Part shown: piece after piece, positions 25,616-34,305 of the stretch
Numbering within the stretch: the first letter of the stretch is position 1
Layout of the letters: every line of letters starts with the position of its first letter
From: an uncultured Prevotella sp.
GTDB lineage: Bacteria > Bacteroidota > Bacteroidia > Bacteroidales > Bacteroidaceae
Assembly: GCA_944321645.1 (NCBI GenBank)
Contig: CALUMB010000011.1
Location: forward strand, 1 to 47,495
Direction: 5' to 3'
Length of the DNA stretch: 47,495 bases
The notes under the pieces: generated by a model
What the model was told of the DNA's origin: nothing
Seen by the model: only the letters and a program-made list of their open reading frames with translations
Databases searched by the model: none
Made by a program: the position numbers and the translations under genes

Positions 25616-26734
25616 ATGGATGAAGAACTTAGGATAATAATCAGTGGCGGCGGCACTGGCGGGCATATATTCCCCGCCGTGTCGATAGCCAATGCCATCA
25701 AAAAGCAGCACCCCGAGGCCAAGATTCTCTTCGTGGGTGCGCTTGGCCGTATGGAGATGCAGCGCGTTCCCGCCGCAGGGTATGAGATAGTGGGCCTGCC
25801 CATCTGCGGCTTCGACCGAAAGAATATGCTGCGGAACGTGGCCGTGCTCTTCAAGATATGGAAGAGCCAGCGCATGGCCCGCGGCATAATCAAACGCTTC
25901 AGGCCCATGGCGGCCGTGGGCGTGGGGGGCTACGCGAGCGGCCCTACGCTAAACGAGGCCGCGAAGATGGGCATACCGTGCCTAATACAGGAGCAGAACT
26001 CTTACGCCGGGGTGACGAACAAGCTGCTGGCCAAGAAGGCTGCCCGCATTTGCGTGGCATACGACGGCATGGAACGCTTCTTCCCCGCCGACAAGATACT
26101 TAAGACGGGCAACCCCGTGCGCCAGTCGCTGCTTGAGTGCGGCCTGTCGCGCGAAGAGGCACTGTCCGCCTTTGGGCTGGACCCCACGCGCCGCACGGTG
26201 CTGATAGTTGGCGGCAGCCTCGGTGCCCGCACGCTCAACGAGAGCGTGATGCAGCATCTCGACGAGGTGGCAGCGGCGTCGGGCGTGCAGTTCATCTGGC
26301 AGACGGGCAAGTATTATAGCGAGGAAATGGCAACCCGCCTCGCCGCCAAGGGCAAGCCCGGCAACCTCGTGGTGACCGACTTCATCGGCGACATGGGGGC
26401 GGCATACCGCGCCGCCGACCTCGTGGTGAGCCGTGCGGGCGCAGGCAGCATATCTGAGTTCTGCCTGATAGGCAAGCCCGTCATACTCGTGCCGTCGCCA
26501 AACGTGGCGGAAGACCACCAGACGAAGAATGCCATGGCCCTCGTGGCCAAGGGCGCGGCCATTTGCGTGGCCGACGCCGAGGCGAGGGAAACGCTGCTGC
26601 CACTGGCCATAAAGACCGTGGGCGACGAAGCTAAGCTCGCCTCGCTGCGCGACAACATCCTGAAACTTGCCCTGCCCGACTCGGCCGACACCATAGCCCG
26701 CGAGGTGGTGAAGCTCGCCAGAGGGGAACGTTAG
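25616..26734 (+). CDS. murG: Lipid II synthase MurG (UDP-GlcNAc transferase)
   Basis: 372 residues. It is a GT-B fold of the GT28 family: the N-terminal ISGGGTGGHIFPAVSIANA loop binds the lipid I diphosphate, VGVGGYASGP and QEQNSYAGVTNK follow, and the C-terminal UDP-GlcNAc site has VGGSLGARTLN, SRAGAGSISEF and PSPNVAEDHQTKNA. It adds GlcNAc to lipid I on the inner face of the membrane. 33 bases separate it from murC. Confidence 0.97.
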   Translation: MDEELRIIISGGGTGGHIFPAVSIANAIKKQHPEAKILFVGALGRMEMQRVPAAGYEIVGLPICGFDRKNMLRNVAVLFKIWKSQRMARGIIKRFRPMAAVGVGGYASGPTLNEAAKMGIPCLIQEQNSYAGVTNKLLAKKAARICVAYDGMERFFPADKILKTGNPVRQSLLECGLSREEALSAFGLDPTRRTVLIVGGSLGARTLNESVMQHLDEVAAASGVQFIWQTGKYYSEEMATRLAAKGKPGNLVVTDFIGDMGAAYRAADLVVSRAGAGSISEFCLIGKPVILVPSPNVAEDHQTKNAMALVAKGAAICVADAEARETLLPLAIKTVGDEAKLASLRDNILKLALPDSADTIAREVVKLARGER

Positions 26735-26767
26735 GGGCGGATATTTTTACCGAACATCGACAGCAAA

Positions 26768-28150
26768 ATGGAATTCAAAGACATAAAGGCAGTATATTTC
26801 ATCGGCGCCGGCGGCATTGGCATGAGCGCCTTGGCACGCTTCTTCATGAGCCGAGGACTTGTGGTGGCCGGGTACGACAGGACGCAGACGGCACTCACCC
26901 GCCAGCTCGAAAAGGAAGGGATGCTGATACACTACGACGAAAACACTGACGAGATACCCCACGCCTGCAGGAACAGCAGGTCGTGCCTCGTGGTCTACAC
27001 GCCGGCCATACCCGAAAGCCACGCAGAGCTGCAATACTTCCGCCAGGGCGGGTTCGAGGTGCAGAAACGCGCCCAGGTGCTCGGCGAAATCACGCGCTCG
27101 CACAAAGGCTTGTGCGTGGCCGGCACCCACGGCAAGACAACCACGTCAACACTGTGCGCCCACATCATGCACCAGAGCCACGTGGACTGCAACGCCTTCC
27201 TCGGCGGGATAGCCAAGAACTACGGCACGAACTACATAGTGAGCGATAGCGACTTCGTGGTGATAGAGGCCGACGAGTTCGACCGCTCTTTCCATTGGCT
27301 GAGGCCGTGGGTGAGCGTGGTGACCGCAACCGACCCCGACCACCTCGACATCTACGGCACGAAGGAGGCCTACCTTGAAAGCTTCGCCCACTACACGTCG
27401 CTGATACAGCCCGGCGGTGCGCTAATAGTACACACAGGGCTGGAGATGGAGGAGAGGCTGCAGCCGGGCGTCGCCCGCTACGACTATGGGCTGGGCGAGG
27501 GCGACTTCCACGCCGAGAACGTGAAGATTGGCGGGGGCGAGATTTCGTTCGACTTCGTGTCGCCTGCGGGGCGCATCGACAACGTGCGCCTCGGCCAGCC
27601 TGTGCCGGTGAACGTCGAGAACGCCGTGGCGGCAATGGCCATGGCGCAACTGTGCGGATGCACGCCCGACGAGCTGCGCTATGGCGTGGGAACGTTTAGC
27701 GGGGTGGTGCGCCGCTTCGACTTCAAGATAAAGACCCCCGGCCTGGTGCTCCTGAGCGACTATGCCCACCACCCGCAGGAAATTCGCCGCAGCGTGGAAA
27801 GCGTCCGCAAGCTGTATGCCGACAAGAAGATAACGGCCATATTCCAGCCCCACCTCTACAGCCGCACCCGCGACTTCTGCGACGACTTTGCCGAAAGCCT
27901 GAGCCTGCTCGACGAAGTTGTGCTGTGCGACATCTACCCCGCGAGGGAAGAGCCGATACCCGGCGTCACCTCGAAGCTCATCTACGACCGCCTGCGCCCT
28001 GGCGTGGCAAAGGCCATGGTGAGGAAGGAGGACGTGGTAGACTATGTGCGCAACCACGAGTTCGAGGTGCTCGTCGTGCTCGGTGCGGGCGACATCGACG
28101 ACTATGTGCCGCAGATAACCAAAATATTGCAGGAGAGGCTTGGTGCCTGA
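26768..28150 (+). CDS. murC: UDP-MurNAc:L-alanine ligase MurC
   Basis: 460 residues. The N-terminal Rossmann domain has FIGAGGIGMSALA, the ATP loop is G119-T-H-G-K-T-T125, then EADEFDRSF and DPDHLDIYG in the central domain, with SDYAHHPQEI and FQPHLYSRT in the ligase domain. It adds the first amino acid of the stem peptide. As in most Bacteroidetes clusters it follows murG, although it acts before MurD and MurE. Confidence 0.97.
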   Translation: MEFKDIKAVYFIGAGGIGMSALARFFMSRGLVVAGYDRTQTALTRQLEKEGMLIHYDENTDEIPHACRNSRSCLVVYTPAIPESHAELQYFRQGGFEVQKRAQVLGEITRSHKGLCVAGTHGKTTTSTLCAHIMHQSHVDCNAFLGGIAKNYGTNYIVSDSDFVVIEADEFDRSFHWLRPWVSVVTATDPDHLDIYGTKEAYLESFAHYTSLIQPGGALIVHTGLEMEERLQPGVARYDYGLGEGDFHAENVKIGGGEISFDFVSPAGRIDNVRLGQPVPVNVENAVAAMAMAQLCGCTPDELRYGVGTFSGVVRRFDFKIKTPGLVLLSDYAHHPQEIRRSVESVRKLYADKKITAIFQPHLYSRTRDFCDDFAESLSLLDEVVLCDIYPAREEPIPGVTSKLIYDRLRPGVAKAMVRKEDVVDYVRNHEFEVLVVLGAGDIDDYVPQITKILQERLGA

Positions 28151-28204
28151 CGCAATCACCGCCCGGACGGCGCAGCCCCCGGCGGGACAAACCGGCTGTG
28201 AAGG

Positions 28205-28978
28205 ATGAAGATAAACATCGACCTGAAGAAAACTGCACTCGTGGCGCTCAACGTCGTGTTGGGCGCATATCTCGTGCTTGCTGTCACGGCGTTCAACGAG
28301 CCTGCCGACAAAAAGCAGGTGTGCGGCGAGGTGAAGGTTGACATTGCCGACAACGTGGTTGACGGCTTCCTCAACGCCGACGAGATAAAGCTGATGCTTA
28401 AGCGCAAGGGGCTTTACCCGCTCGGCAAGCCCATGTCGGAAGTCGATATCCGCGCCATTGAGGAGGCTCTGCGGCGCAGCCCGTTCGTGGCCGACGCGCA
28501 GTGCTTCAAGACCGTGGCCGGGCGCGTGGACATAAAGCTGACGCAGCGTATGCCGGTAATCCGCGTGATGGCCGACAATGGCGACGACTACTATATAGAC
28601 AACCACGGCGGCATAATGCAGAACACGAAGTACGTGAGCGACATCGTGGTGGCCACAGGCCCCATAGGGCGCAACTATGCCCGCAAGGTGCTCACGGGCG
28701 TTGGCAACGCCATTGTGGCCGACCGCTTCTGGCACAACCAGGTGGTGCAGGTGAACGTGCTTGCCGACGGAACAGTGGAGATCGTACCCCGCGTGGGCGA
28801 CAACATCGTCTACCTCGGGTCGCCGGGCGGCATAGGGCGCAAGCTCGACCGCCTGGCCAAATTCTATAAGTACGGCCTTAGCCGGGTGGGCTGGGACCGC
28901 TATTCGTACATAAGCCTCGAATTCGACAACCAGATTATCTGCAAGAAGCGGGGGCGGGCCGGGTCGGCGGCTAACTGA
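28205..28978 (+). CDS. ftsQ: Divisome protein FtsQ
   Basis: 257 residues. A short cytosolic start (KINIDLKKTAL), one membrane segment (about 11-28), then a periplasmic POTRA domain (VKVDIADNVVDGFLNADEIKLML region) and a beta domain with the RMPVIRVMAD strand. The family is divergent; the order murC-ftsQ-ftsA-ftsZ and this topology make the call secure. FtsQ joins FtsL-type proteins to FtsI and FtsW. Confidence 0.9.
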   Translation: MKINIDLKKTALVALNVVLGAYLVLAVTAFNEPADKKQVCGEVKVDIADNVVDGFLNADEIKLMLKRKGLYPLGKPMSEVDIRAIEEALRRSPFVADAQCFKTVAGRVDIKLTQRMPVIRVMADNGDDYYIDNHGGIMQNTKYVSDIVVATGPIGRNYARKVLTGVGNAIVADRFWHNQVVQVNVLADGTVEIVPRVGDNIVYLGSPGGIGRKLDRLAKFYKYGLSRVGWDRYSYISLEFDNQIICKKRGRAGSAAN

Positions 28979-29025
28979 CGGAAACAGAGTAGAAAACAAA
29001 AAAACAAAGCATATAACTCAACAAG

Positions 29026-30471
29026 ATGGCAGCAAAGGATTTTATAGTGGCAATAGAGCTGGGGTCGTCGAAAGTGACGGGCATCGCCGGGAAGAAGAAT
29101 CTCGACGGGAGCATCGACGTGCTCGCCGTGGTCAAGGAAGACTCTTCTTCGTTCATCCACAAGGGCGTGGTGTACAACATCGACAAGACCGCCCTCTGCC
29201 TCACAAATATCGTAAACAAGCTCAAGGCGCAGCTTAAGACCGAAATAACGCAAGTCTACGTCGGCGTCGGCGGGCAGTCGATACGCAGCATACGCAACGT
29301 GATATCAAGGGATCTCTCCGCCGACACCAAGGTGACGCAGGACATGGTGATCGAGCTTATGGACTCCAACCGCAACATGAAATATCCCGACCTGGAGATT
29401 CTCGACGCGGTGGCGCAGGAATATAAGGTCGACTCGCAGCTGCAGATAGACCCCGTGGGCATACAGTGCTCGCGCCTGGAGGGCAATTTCCTTAACATAC
29501 TCGAACGCAAGGCGTTCTACAAAAACCTCAACAAATGTTTCGAGACTGCCGGCATCAACGTGGCCGAGATGTACCTCGCCCCGCTGGCCTTGGCCGACAG
29601 CGTGCTCACCGAGGGCGAGAGGCGGTCGGGCTGCGCCCTGGTAGACATCGGGGCCGACACTACCACCGTCTCCGTGTTCAGCAAGAACATACTCCGCCAC
29701 CTTTCCGTAATCCCCCTCGGCAGCAACAACATAACCAAGGACATCGCGTCGCTGCAGATGGAGGAGAGCGAGGCCGAAAAGCTTAAGCTGAAGTACGGCT
29801 GCGCCTATACCGAGATTGGCGACATCGACAACGTGCAGCTCGCGGTCAACGCCGAGCGCAACATAGAGAACCGCAAGTTCGTGGACATCGTGGAAGCGCG
29901 CATGGCCGAAATAGTGGAGAACGTCTGGTACCAGATTCCTTCCGACTATTCCGACAAGCTGCTCGGCGGAATAATCTTAACCGGCGGCGGCTCCAACATG
30001 AAGAACATAGAAAAGGCATTCGCGAACCACACGCACATTGAAAAAGTGCGCGTGGCCAAGTTCGTCACGCAGGCCATACACTCCACCAACGCCGACATCA
30101 ACGCCAAGAACGGCATGATGAACACCGTGCTCGGCCTGCTGGCCAAGGGCGACCTCAACTGCGCCGGAAAGGAAATAGGGGCGTCGTCAGACCTCTTCAG
30201 CTCCTCCGAGCAGCGCCCCACGGGCGAGCAGCGGCCCAAGACGCCGCGCCAGCCAAGCGAGATACCCACCGGCGTGGTGCTCACCGAAGCCGAGAAGCAG
30301 CAGGCCGAGGAAGAGGCGCGGCGCAAGCGCGAAGAGGAAGAGCGCCACAGGCGCGAAGAGGAGGAGGAAGAGGAAAAGCGCCTGGCCGCAGAGAAGAAGG
30401 CCAACAGCCCCCTCAATAAGTTCTGGAGGCGCGTCAAGGACTTTGGCCATGTCATAATCGACGGGGAGTGA
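29026..30471 (+). CDS. ftsA: Cell division actin homologue FtsA
   Basis: 481 residues. Actin-fold ATPase motifs: IVAIELGSSKVTGIAG (phosphate 1), VDIGADTTTVSVFS (phosphate 2) and ILTGGGSNMKNIEKAF (adenosine). It tethers FtsZ to the membrane. After about residue 385 there is a proline-rich part (RPKTPRQPSEIPTG), then an almost purely charged helix of ~45 residues (Glu/Arg/Lys, with a run of seven Glu), then a C-terminal amphipathic helix LNKFWRRVKDFG that should insert into the membrane. The charged spacer makes it longer than the ~420-residue proteobacterial protein. Confidence 0.95.
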   Translation: MAAKDFIVAIELGSSKVTGIAGKKNLDGSIDVLAVVKEDSSSFIHKGVVYNIDKTALCLTNIVNKLKAQLKTEITQVYVGVGGQSIRSIRNVISRDLSADTKVTQDMVIELMDSNRNMKYPDLEILDAVAQEYKVDSQLQIDPVGIQCSRLEGNFLNILERKAFYKNLNKCFETAGINVAEMYLAPLALADSVLTEGERRSGCALVDIGADTTTVSVFSKNILRHLSVIPLGSNNITKDIASLQMEESEAEKLKLKYGCAYTEIGDIDNVQLAVNAERNIENRKFVDIVEARMAEIVENVWYQIPSDYSDKLLGGIILTGGGSNMKNIEKAFANHTHIEKVRVAKFVTQAIHSTNADINAKNGMMNTVLGLLAKGDLNCAGKEIGASSDLFSSSEQRPTGEQRPKTPRQPSEIPTGVVLTEAEKQQAEEEARRKREEEERHRREEEEEEEKRLAAEKKANSPLNKFWRRVKDFGHVIIDGE

Positions 30472-30517
30472 CACCCTCCCGCCACGCAACAGTCAGAAAC
30501 AAAAAAAGAAACAGAAT

Positions 30518-31855
30518 ATGGCAGACAACGATTATCCAAATAATGTAGTTGATTTTGTCGCCCCAGAAAAAGAGCACAGCATCATCAAGGTCATTGGTGT
30601 GGGCGGCGGTGGCGGCAATGCCGTCAACCACATGTACCGCGAGGGCATACACGACGTGACCTTCGTGCTCTGCAACACCGATGCCCAGGCACTGAACGAC
30701 TCGCCTGTGCCTGTACACATACAGCTCGGCAGCGAGGGCCTCGGGGCAGGCAACAAGCCCGAAAAGGCGCGCCAGGCCGCCGAGGAGAGCATCGACGACA
30801 TCAAGAATATGCTTAGCGACGGCACTCGCATGGCCTTCATCACCGCAGGCATGGGCGGTGGCACAGGCACCGGGGCCGCCCCGGTGATAGCCCGCGTAAG
30901 CAAGGAGATGGGCATTCTCACCGTGGGCATAGTCACCATCCCGTTCCGCTTCGAGGGGGCCAGGAAGATAGACCAGGCCCTCGACGGCGTGGAGGAAATG
31001 GCAAAGCACGTTGACGCGCTGCTCGTAATCAACAACGAACGCCTCCGCGAGATATACCCCGAGCTTACCGTGCTCGACGCCTTTGCCAAGGCCGACGACA
31101 CGCTTAGCGTGGCCGCACGCAGCATAGCCGAGATAATCACCGTCCACGGGCTTATCAACCTCGACTTCAACGACGTGAAGACCGTGCTCAAGGACGGCGG
31201 CGTGGCCATAATGAGCACCGGCTTCGGCGAGGGGGAAGGCCGCGTGAAGAAGGCCATTGCCGACGCGCTCAACTCACCGCTGCTCAACGACAACGACGTG
31301 TTCAACTCCAAGAAGATTCTGCTCAGCATCTCGTTCTGCGGCCAGAAAGACGGCAAGGACGGCCTCATGATGGAGGAGATGAACGACGTGAACGACTTCA
31401 TGGCCAAGTTCGGCAGCGACTTCGAGATAAAGTGGGGCCTCGCCGTAGACCCCGAACTGGGCAAGAAGGTGAAGGTGACCATCCTCGCCACCGGCTTCGG
31501 CATAGAGAACGTCGACGGGATGAACGGCCACATAAAGCGCCACACCCAGGAAGACGCCATACGCCAGGCACGCGAGCAGGAACAGGCCGCCGAGCGGCAA
31601 GACCGCCGCAACCGCTACTACCGCGACGGCGAGGGCAGCGTTAAGTACAAGCGCCGCCCGCACATCTACCTCTTCCGCCCCGAAGACCTCGACAACGACG
31701 ACGTGATTTCCACCGTCGAGCAGTCGCCCACCTACAAGCGGACGCGCGAAATCCTTGACAGCATCCACCTGCAGGCTGGCAACGCTTCCGCCTCCGATGC
31801 CGAAGGCCAGGCCACGCCGGCAGAGGCCACACCCGGCACAATCAAGTTCTCGTAG
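30518..31855 (+). CDS. ftsZ: Cell division tubulin homologue FtsZ
   Basis: 445 residues. The GTP-binding signature GGGTGTG is at 113-119, with the VGGGGGNAVNHM start loop and the T7 synergy loop NLDFNDVKTVL that activates GTP hydrolysis. After ~residue 330 a charged, variable C-terminal linker runs on through a basic stretch (RQDRRNRYYRDGEG) and ends near PTYKRTREILDSIHL, a likely conserved tail for FtsA binding, followed by a short Ala/Thr-rich end. It forms the division ring. Nine of the 20 Ile codons in 30518-31213 are AUA. Confidence 0.97.
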   Translation: MADNDYPNNVVDFVAPEKEHSIIKVIGVGGGGGNAVNHMYREGIHDVTFVLCNTDAQALNDSPVPVHIQLGSEGLGAGNKPEKARQAAEESIDDIKNMLSDGTRMAFITAGMGGGTGTGAAPVIARVSKEMGILTVGIVTIPFRFEGARKIDQALDGVEEMAKHVDALLVINNERLREIYPELTVLDAFAKADDTLSVAARSIAEIITVHGLINLDFNDVKTVLKDGGVAIMSTGFGEGEGRVKKAIADALNSPLLNDNDVFNSKKILLSISFCGQKDGKDGLMMEEMNDVNDFMAKFGSDFEIKWGLAVDPELGKKVKVTILATGFGIENVDGMNGHIKRHTQEDAIRQAREQEQAAERQDRRNRYYRDGEGSVKYKRRPHIYLFRPEDLDNDDVISTVEQSPTYKRTREILDSIHLQAGNASASDAEGQATPAEATPGTIKFS

Positions 31856-31900
31856 GCAGTGGCGAACAAATTCACCGTAAAGTTACAACAATCACACAAT

Positions 31901-32350
31901 ATGGCACTGTTTGAACAAGTAAGCAAAGACATCGTAGCGGCCATGAAGGCCAAGGACAAAGTGCGCCTTGAGGCTCTGCGCAACATCAAGAAGGTGTTCC
32001 TCGAGGCCAAGACCGCCCCGGGGGCGGGCGACGAGCTGGCCGACCCTGACGCAATGAAGCTCCTCCAGAAGCTGGCCAAGCAGGGGCGCGACTCCGCCGC
32101 CCTATACGCCGGGCAAGGCCGCCAGGACCTCGCCGACGCCGAAATGGCGCAGGTGGAGGTGATAGAGGGCTACCTCCCGCAGCCACTCACGGCAGAGGAG
32201 ATAGATGCAGCCGTCAAGGAAATCATCGCCCAGACCGGCGCCCAGACCATCAAGGACATGGGCCGCGTGATGGGCGTTGCATCGAAGCAACTCGCAGGCC
32301 GCGCTGACGGCAAGGCCATCAGCGAGGCCGTGAAGCGTCTGCTCGCCTGA
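31901..32350 (+). CDS. GatB/YqeY domain protein
   Basis: 149 residues from the ATG at 31901. A helical YqeY domain: LFEQVSKDIVAAMKAKDK, then LRNIKKVFLEAKT, DAEMAQVEVIEGYLPQPL and a C-terminal IKDMGRVMGVASKQLAGRADG. The same fold is the tail of GatB, which grips tRNA in the amidotransferase. Free-standing YqeY proteins may act on tRNA or amino-acyl metabolism, but their role is not settled. It follows ftsZ by 45 bases and is the last gene before a strong terminator. Confidence 0.92.
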   Translation: MALFEQVSKDIVAAMKAKDKVRLEALRNIKKVFLEAKTAPGAGDELADPDAMKLLQKLAKQGRDSAALYAGQGRQDLADAEMAQVEVIEGYLPQPLTAEEIDAAVKEIIAQTGAQTIKDMGRVMGVASKQLAGRADGKAISEAVKRLLA

Positions 32351-32413
32351 AGCCTTGGCCGCAGCGGGTACCGCCTTGGGTGTCCGCAGCCATTCCGCAA
32401 CGGCAATAGTCCA

Positions 32414-32464
32414 TCCGCCATGCCGCAGTTTCCCTTCAAGGGGATGCGGCATGGCGGATTTTTG
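32414..32464 (+). terminator. Rho-independent terminator ending the dcw transcript
   Basis: TCCGCCATGCCGCA (32414-32427) pairs perfectly with TGCGGCATGGCGGA (32445-32458), followed by TTTTT. A 14-bp stem with a 17-base loop, 63 bases after the yqeY-like stop. Confidence 0.92.
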
Positions 32465-32516
32465 TTCCCGATGTTTGGCATGGCAGGCAATGTCATGTCA
32501 AAAACTTTGTTTTTTA

Positions 32517-32548
32517 CTTGTCATTGCGCACTCTTTTCACTAAATTTG
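32517..32548 (+). promoter_or_regulatory. Promoter of the HipB/HipA pair
   Basis: A -33 CTTG (32517-32520) and a -7 TAAATTTG (32541-32548) are separated by 20 bases and followed by C. It lies between the dcw terminator and the HipB-like gene, about 105 bases before its start. Confidence 0.75.
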
Positions 32549-32572
32549 CATTATGGTATATTGTGGCAATTT

Positions 32573-32601
32573 GTGGGCAAGCTCACATTGCGCTCGCTTG
32601 C
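32573..32601 (+). repeat. 29-bp leader element, copy 2 (HipB-like 5' leader)
   Basis: Begins GTGGGCAAGCTCAC and continues ATTGCGCTCGCTTGC; it matches the element at 15491-15519 with only a few differences. It also contains GCAAGC and GCTTGC arms that can form a hairpin. Confidence 0.75.
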
Positions 32602-32654
32602 ACTGTCTTTGCAATGAATAAAATGTTGTTTGTTGGTAGGCTGATTTTTGGTGT

Positions 32655-32972
32655 ATGAATAATATATTGGCGTTTAATGTTGCCAACCCGAACGATGTGG
32701 CCAGGCAGGTTGCGGCCCGGGTTAAGGCGCGGCGGTTGGAGTTGAACCTGACCCAGGAAGGCATGGCAGCCAGGGCCGGACTCAAGTTTGCCACATACCG
32801 CAGGTTTGAGCAGACCGGGGAAATATCTTTGAAGGGATTGCTTCAGGTTGGCTTCGCCCTTGGTGCCTTGGCAGATTTTGATGCCCTTTTTGCGCAGAAG
32901 CAATATCAATCGTTGGACGATGTGCTGAATGAGCATGGAGTTACACGTAAAAGGGGGAAGAAGAATGAATGA
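32655..32972 (+). CDS. HipB-like antitoxin, XRE family regulator
   Basis: 105 residues. A helix-turn-helix of the XRE type spans about 18-75 (VKARRLELNLTQEGMAARAG, then YRRFEQTGEISLKGLLQV). The C-terminal ~30 residues are basic and probably flexible (HGVTRKRGKKNE), the part that in HipB-type proteins contacts the toxin or is degraded. It overlaps the HipA gene by eight bases, the usual antitoxin-first order. It should repress the shared promoter at 32517-32548 and neutralise HipA. Confidence 0.85.
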   Translation: MNNILAFNVANPNDVARQVAARVKARRLELNLTQEGMAARAGLKFATYRRFEQTGEISLKGLLQVGFALGALADFDALFAQKQYQSLDDVLNEHGVTRKRGKKNE

Positions 32973-34047
32973 CATCAAGCAGGTAGAAGTGATATACGGC
33001 GGGCGGTTGGTCGGGCGGTTGGCTCTTGCCAAAGACGGATTGTGCGCTTTTGAGTATTCGCCCGATTGGCTCCGTTCGGGATTTTCCATCTCTCCGTTTG
33101 AGTTGCCTTTGCGGAGCGGCGTGTTCATTGCCAGGCCGCGCCCGTTTGAAGGGGGCTTCGGTGTGTTTGACGATAGCCTGCCCGATGGGTGGGGGCTGCT
33201 TGTCTTAGACCGGTACTTGCAACGGAAAGGCATCAATCCGCGGGCGTTGACATTATTGGACCGCCTTGCGTTGGTCGGCTCGACGGGGCGTGGGGCATTG
33301 GAGTTCCGTCCTGACAATGGCGTTATGTGTAAGCAGGATTATGCCGATTTCGGGAAGTTGGCTTTGGAGGCCGAACAGATACTTGACAGCGACGACTACA
33401 CAGGGGAGGGCATAGAAGAGTTTCAATACCGTGGCGGCTCTCCCGGCGGAGCGCGTCCGAAGATTTCCACCAGTTATGAAGGCAGGGAATGGCTGGTGAA
33501 GTTTCGCGCGAAGAACGATCCGAAGCGTATAGGCACAGACGAATACAACTATTCGCTTCTTGCCAAGAAATGCGGGATTGAAATGCCGGAGACGCGGCTT
33601 TTCGAGGGCAAGTACTTTGGCGTGGTGCGTTTTGACAGGACTCCCAAGGGCAAGCTGCACGTAGTGAGCATGGCAGGTCTTGTCGGTGCCGACTATCGTT
33701 TGCCCAGCATCGACTATTCGCACATATTTCAAGTTTGCTCCATGTTGACCCATAGCGTGGCCGAATTGTGGAAGGTTTACCGCCTTATGGCGTTCAACTA
33801 TCTGATAGGCAACAAGGACGACCACGCAAAGAACTTTGCCTTTATTTATCGTGACGGCGATTGGCGTTTTGCCCCGGCATACGACTTGTTGCCGAGCGAT
33901 GGCATCAATGGTTTCCGCACCACCTCAATCAACGACAGTATCGAGCCAACAAAGGAAGACCTTTTTGCCGTGGCGGAAAAGGCGGGCTTGGACAAAAAGG
34001 ACGCTATGGCCGAGTTCGATAAAATGGCAAGTCGTATTTTGAAATAA
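32965..34047 (+). CDS. HipA-family serine/threonine kinase toxin
   Basis: 360 residues from the ATG at 32965; an upstream in-frame ATG (32929) lies inside the antitoxin gene and is less likely. It has the N-terminal HipA domain (LVGRLALAKDG, then FGVFDDSLPDGWG), the glycine-rich GGSPGGARPK loop and the kinase core N283-K-D-D-H287 (Asp285 is the likely catalytic base), AKNF, and the metal-site YDLLPS. All active-site motifs are intact, so it should be active when freed of the antitoxin. E. coli HipA phosphorylates glutamyl-tRNA synthetase and halts growth; the target here is unknown. G+C is lower than in the dcw genes. Confidence 0.9.
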   Translation: MNDIKQVEVIYGGRLVGRLALAKDGLCAFEYSPDWLRSGFSISPFELPLRSGVFIARPRPFEGGFGVFDDSLPDGWGLLVLDRYLQRKGINPRALTLLDRLALVGSTGRGALEFRPDNGVMCKQDYADFGKLALEAEQILDSDDYTGEGIEEFQYRGGSPGGARPKISTSYEGREWLVKFRAKNDPKRIGTDEYNYSLLAKKCGIEMPETRLFEGKYFGVVRFDRTPKGKLHVVSMAGLVGADYRLPSIDYSHIFQVCSMLTHSVAELWKVYRLMAFNYLIGNKDDHAKNFAFIYRDGDWRFAPAYDLLPSDGINGFRTTSINDSIEPTKEDLFAVAEKAGLDKKDAMAEFDKMASRILK

Positions 34048-34297
34048 TGAACCCATTTAAACATTTCGCGATTTCAATCCGGGGAATGTTTTCGAGGCTT
34101 TTCCTTTGCCGGAATGAAGAGCGTAGCGGGCTACGTGACGAATGACGGCGGAGGAACAGACCGAAAAGAAACCCGTAATGAAGTAAAATAAGACTTTCGG
34201 TAAAAAGTTTAAATGAGTTCAATGTCGTTTTGTGAAACTTTTGTCTTTGGTTGAAAACTTTTTTGTTTATAATTTTTCCCGTTAAATATTTTTTGTG
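34048..34297. other. Spacer after HipA with a 6-bp perfect hairpin
   Basis: About 250 non-coding bases. CGTAGC and GCTACG form a perfect hairpin around GG at about 34122-34135, within a stretch rich in GAATGAAG, GACGAATGACGG and AAATAAGACTTTCGG words. The later part (34200-34297) is A+T-rich and leads into the next promoter. No gene was seen. Confidence 0.5.
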
Positions 34298-34305
34298 TAA
34301 TTTTG
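34298..34305 (+). promoter_or_regulatory. Candidate -7 box for the structured leader/small RNA
   Basis: TAATTTTG followed by TC, in a very A+T-rich stretch. A T-rich -33 region (34273-34277) is only a rough match. It is the best promoter-like site between HipA and the exported-protein operon. Confidence 0.45.
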
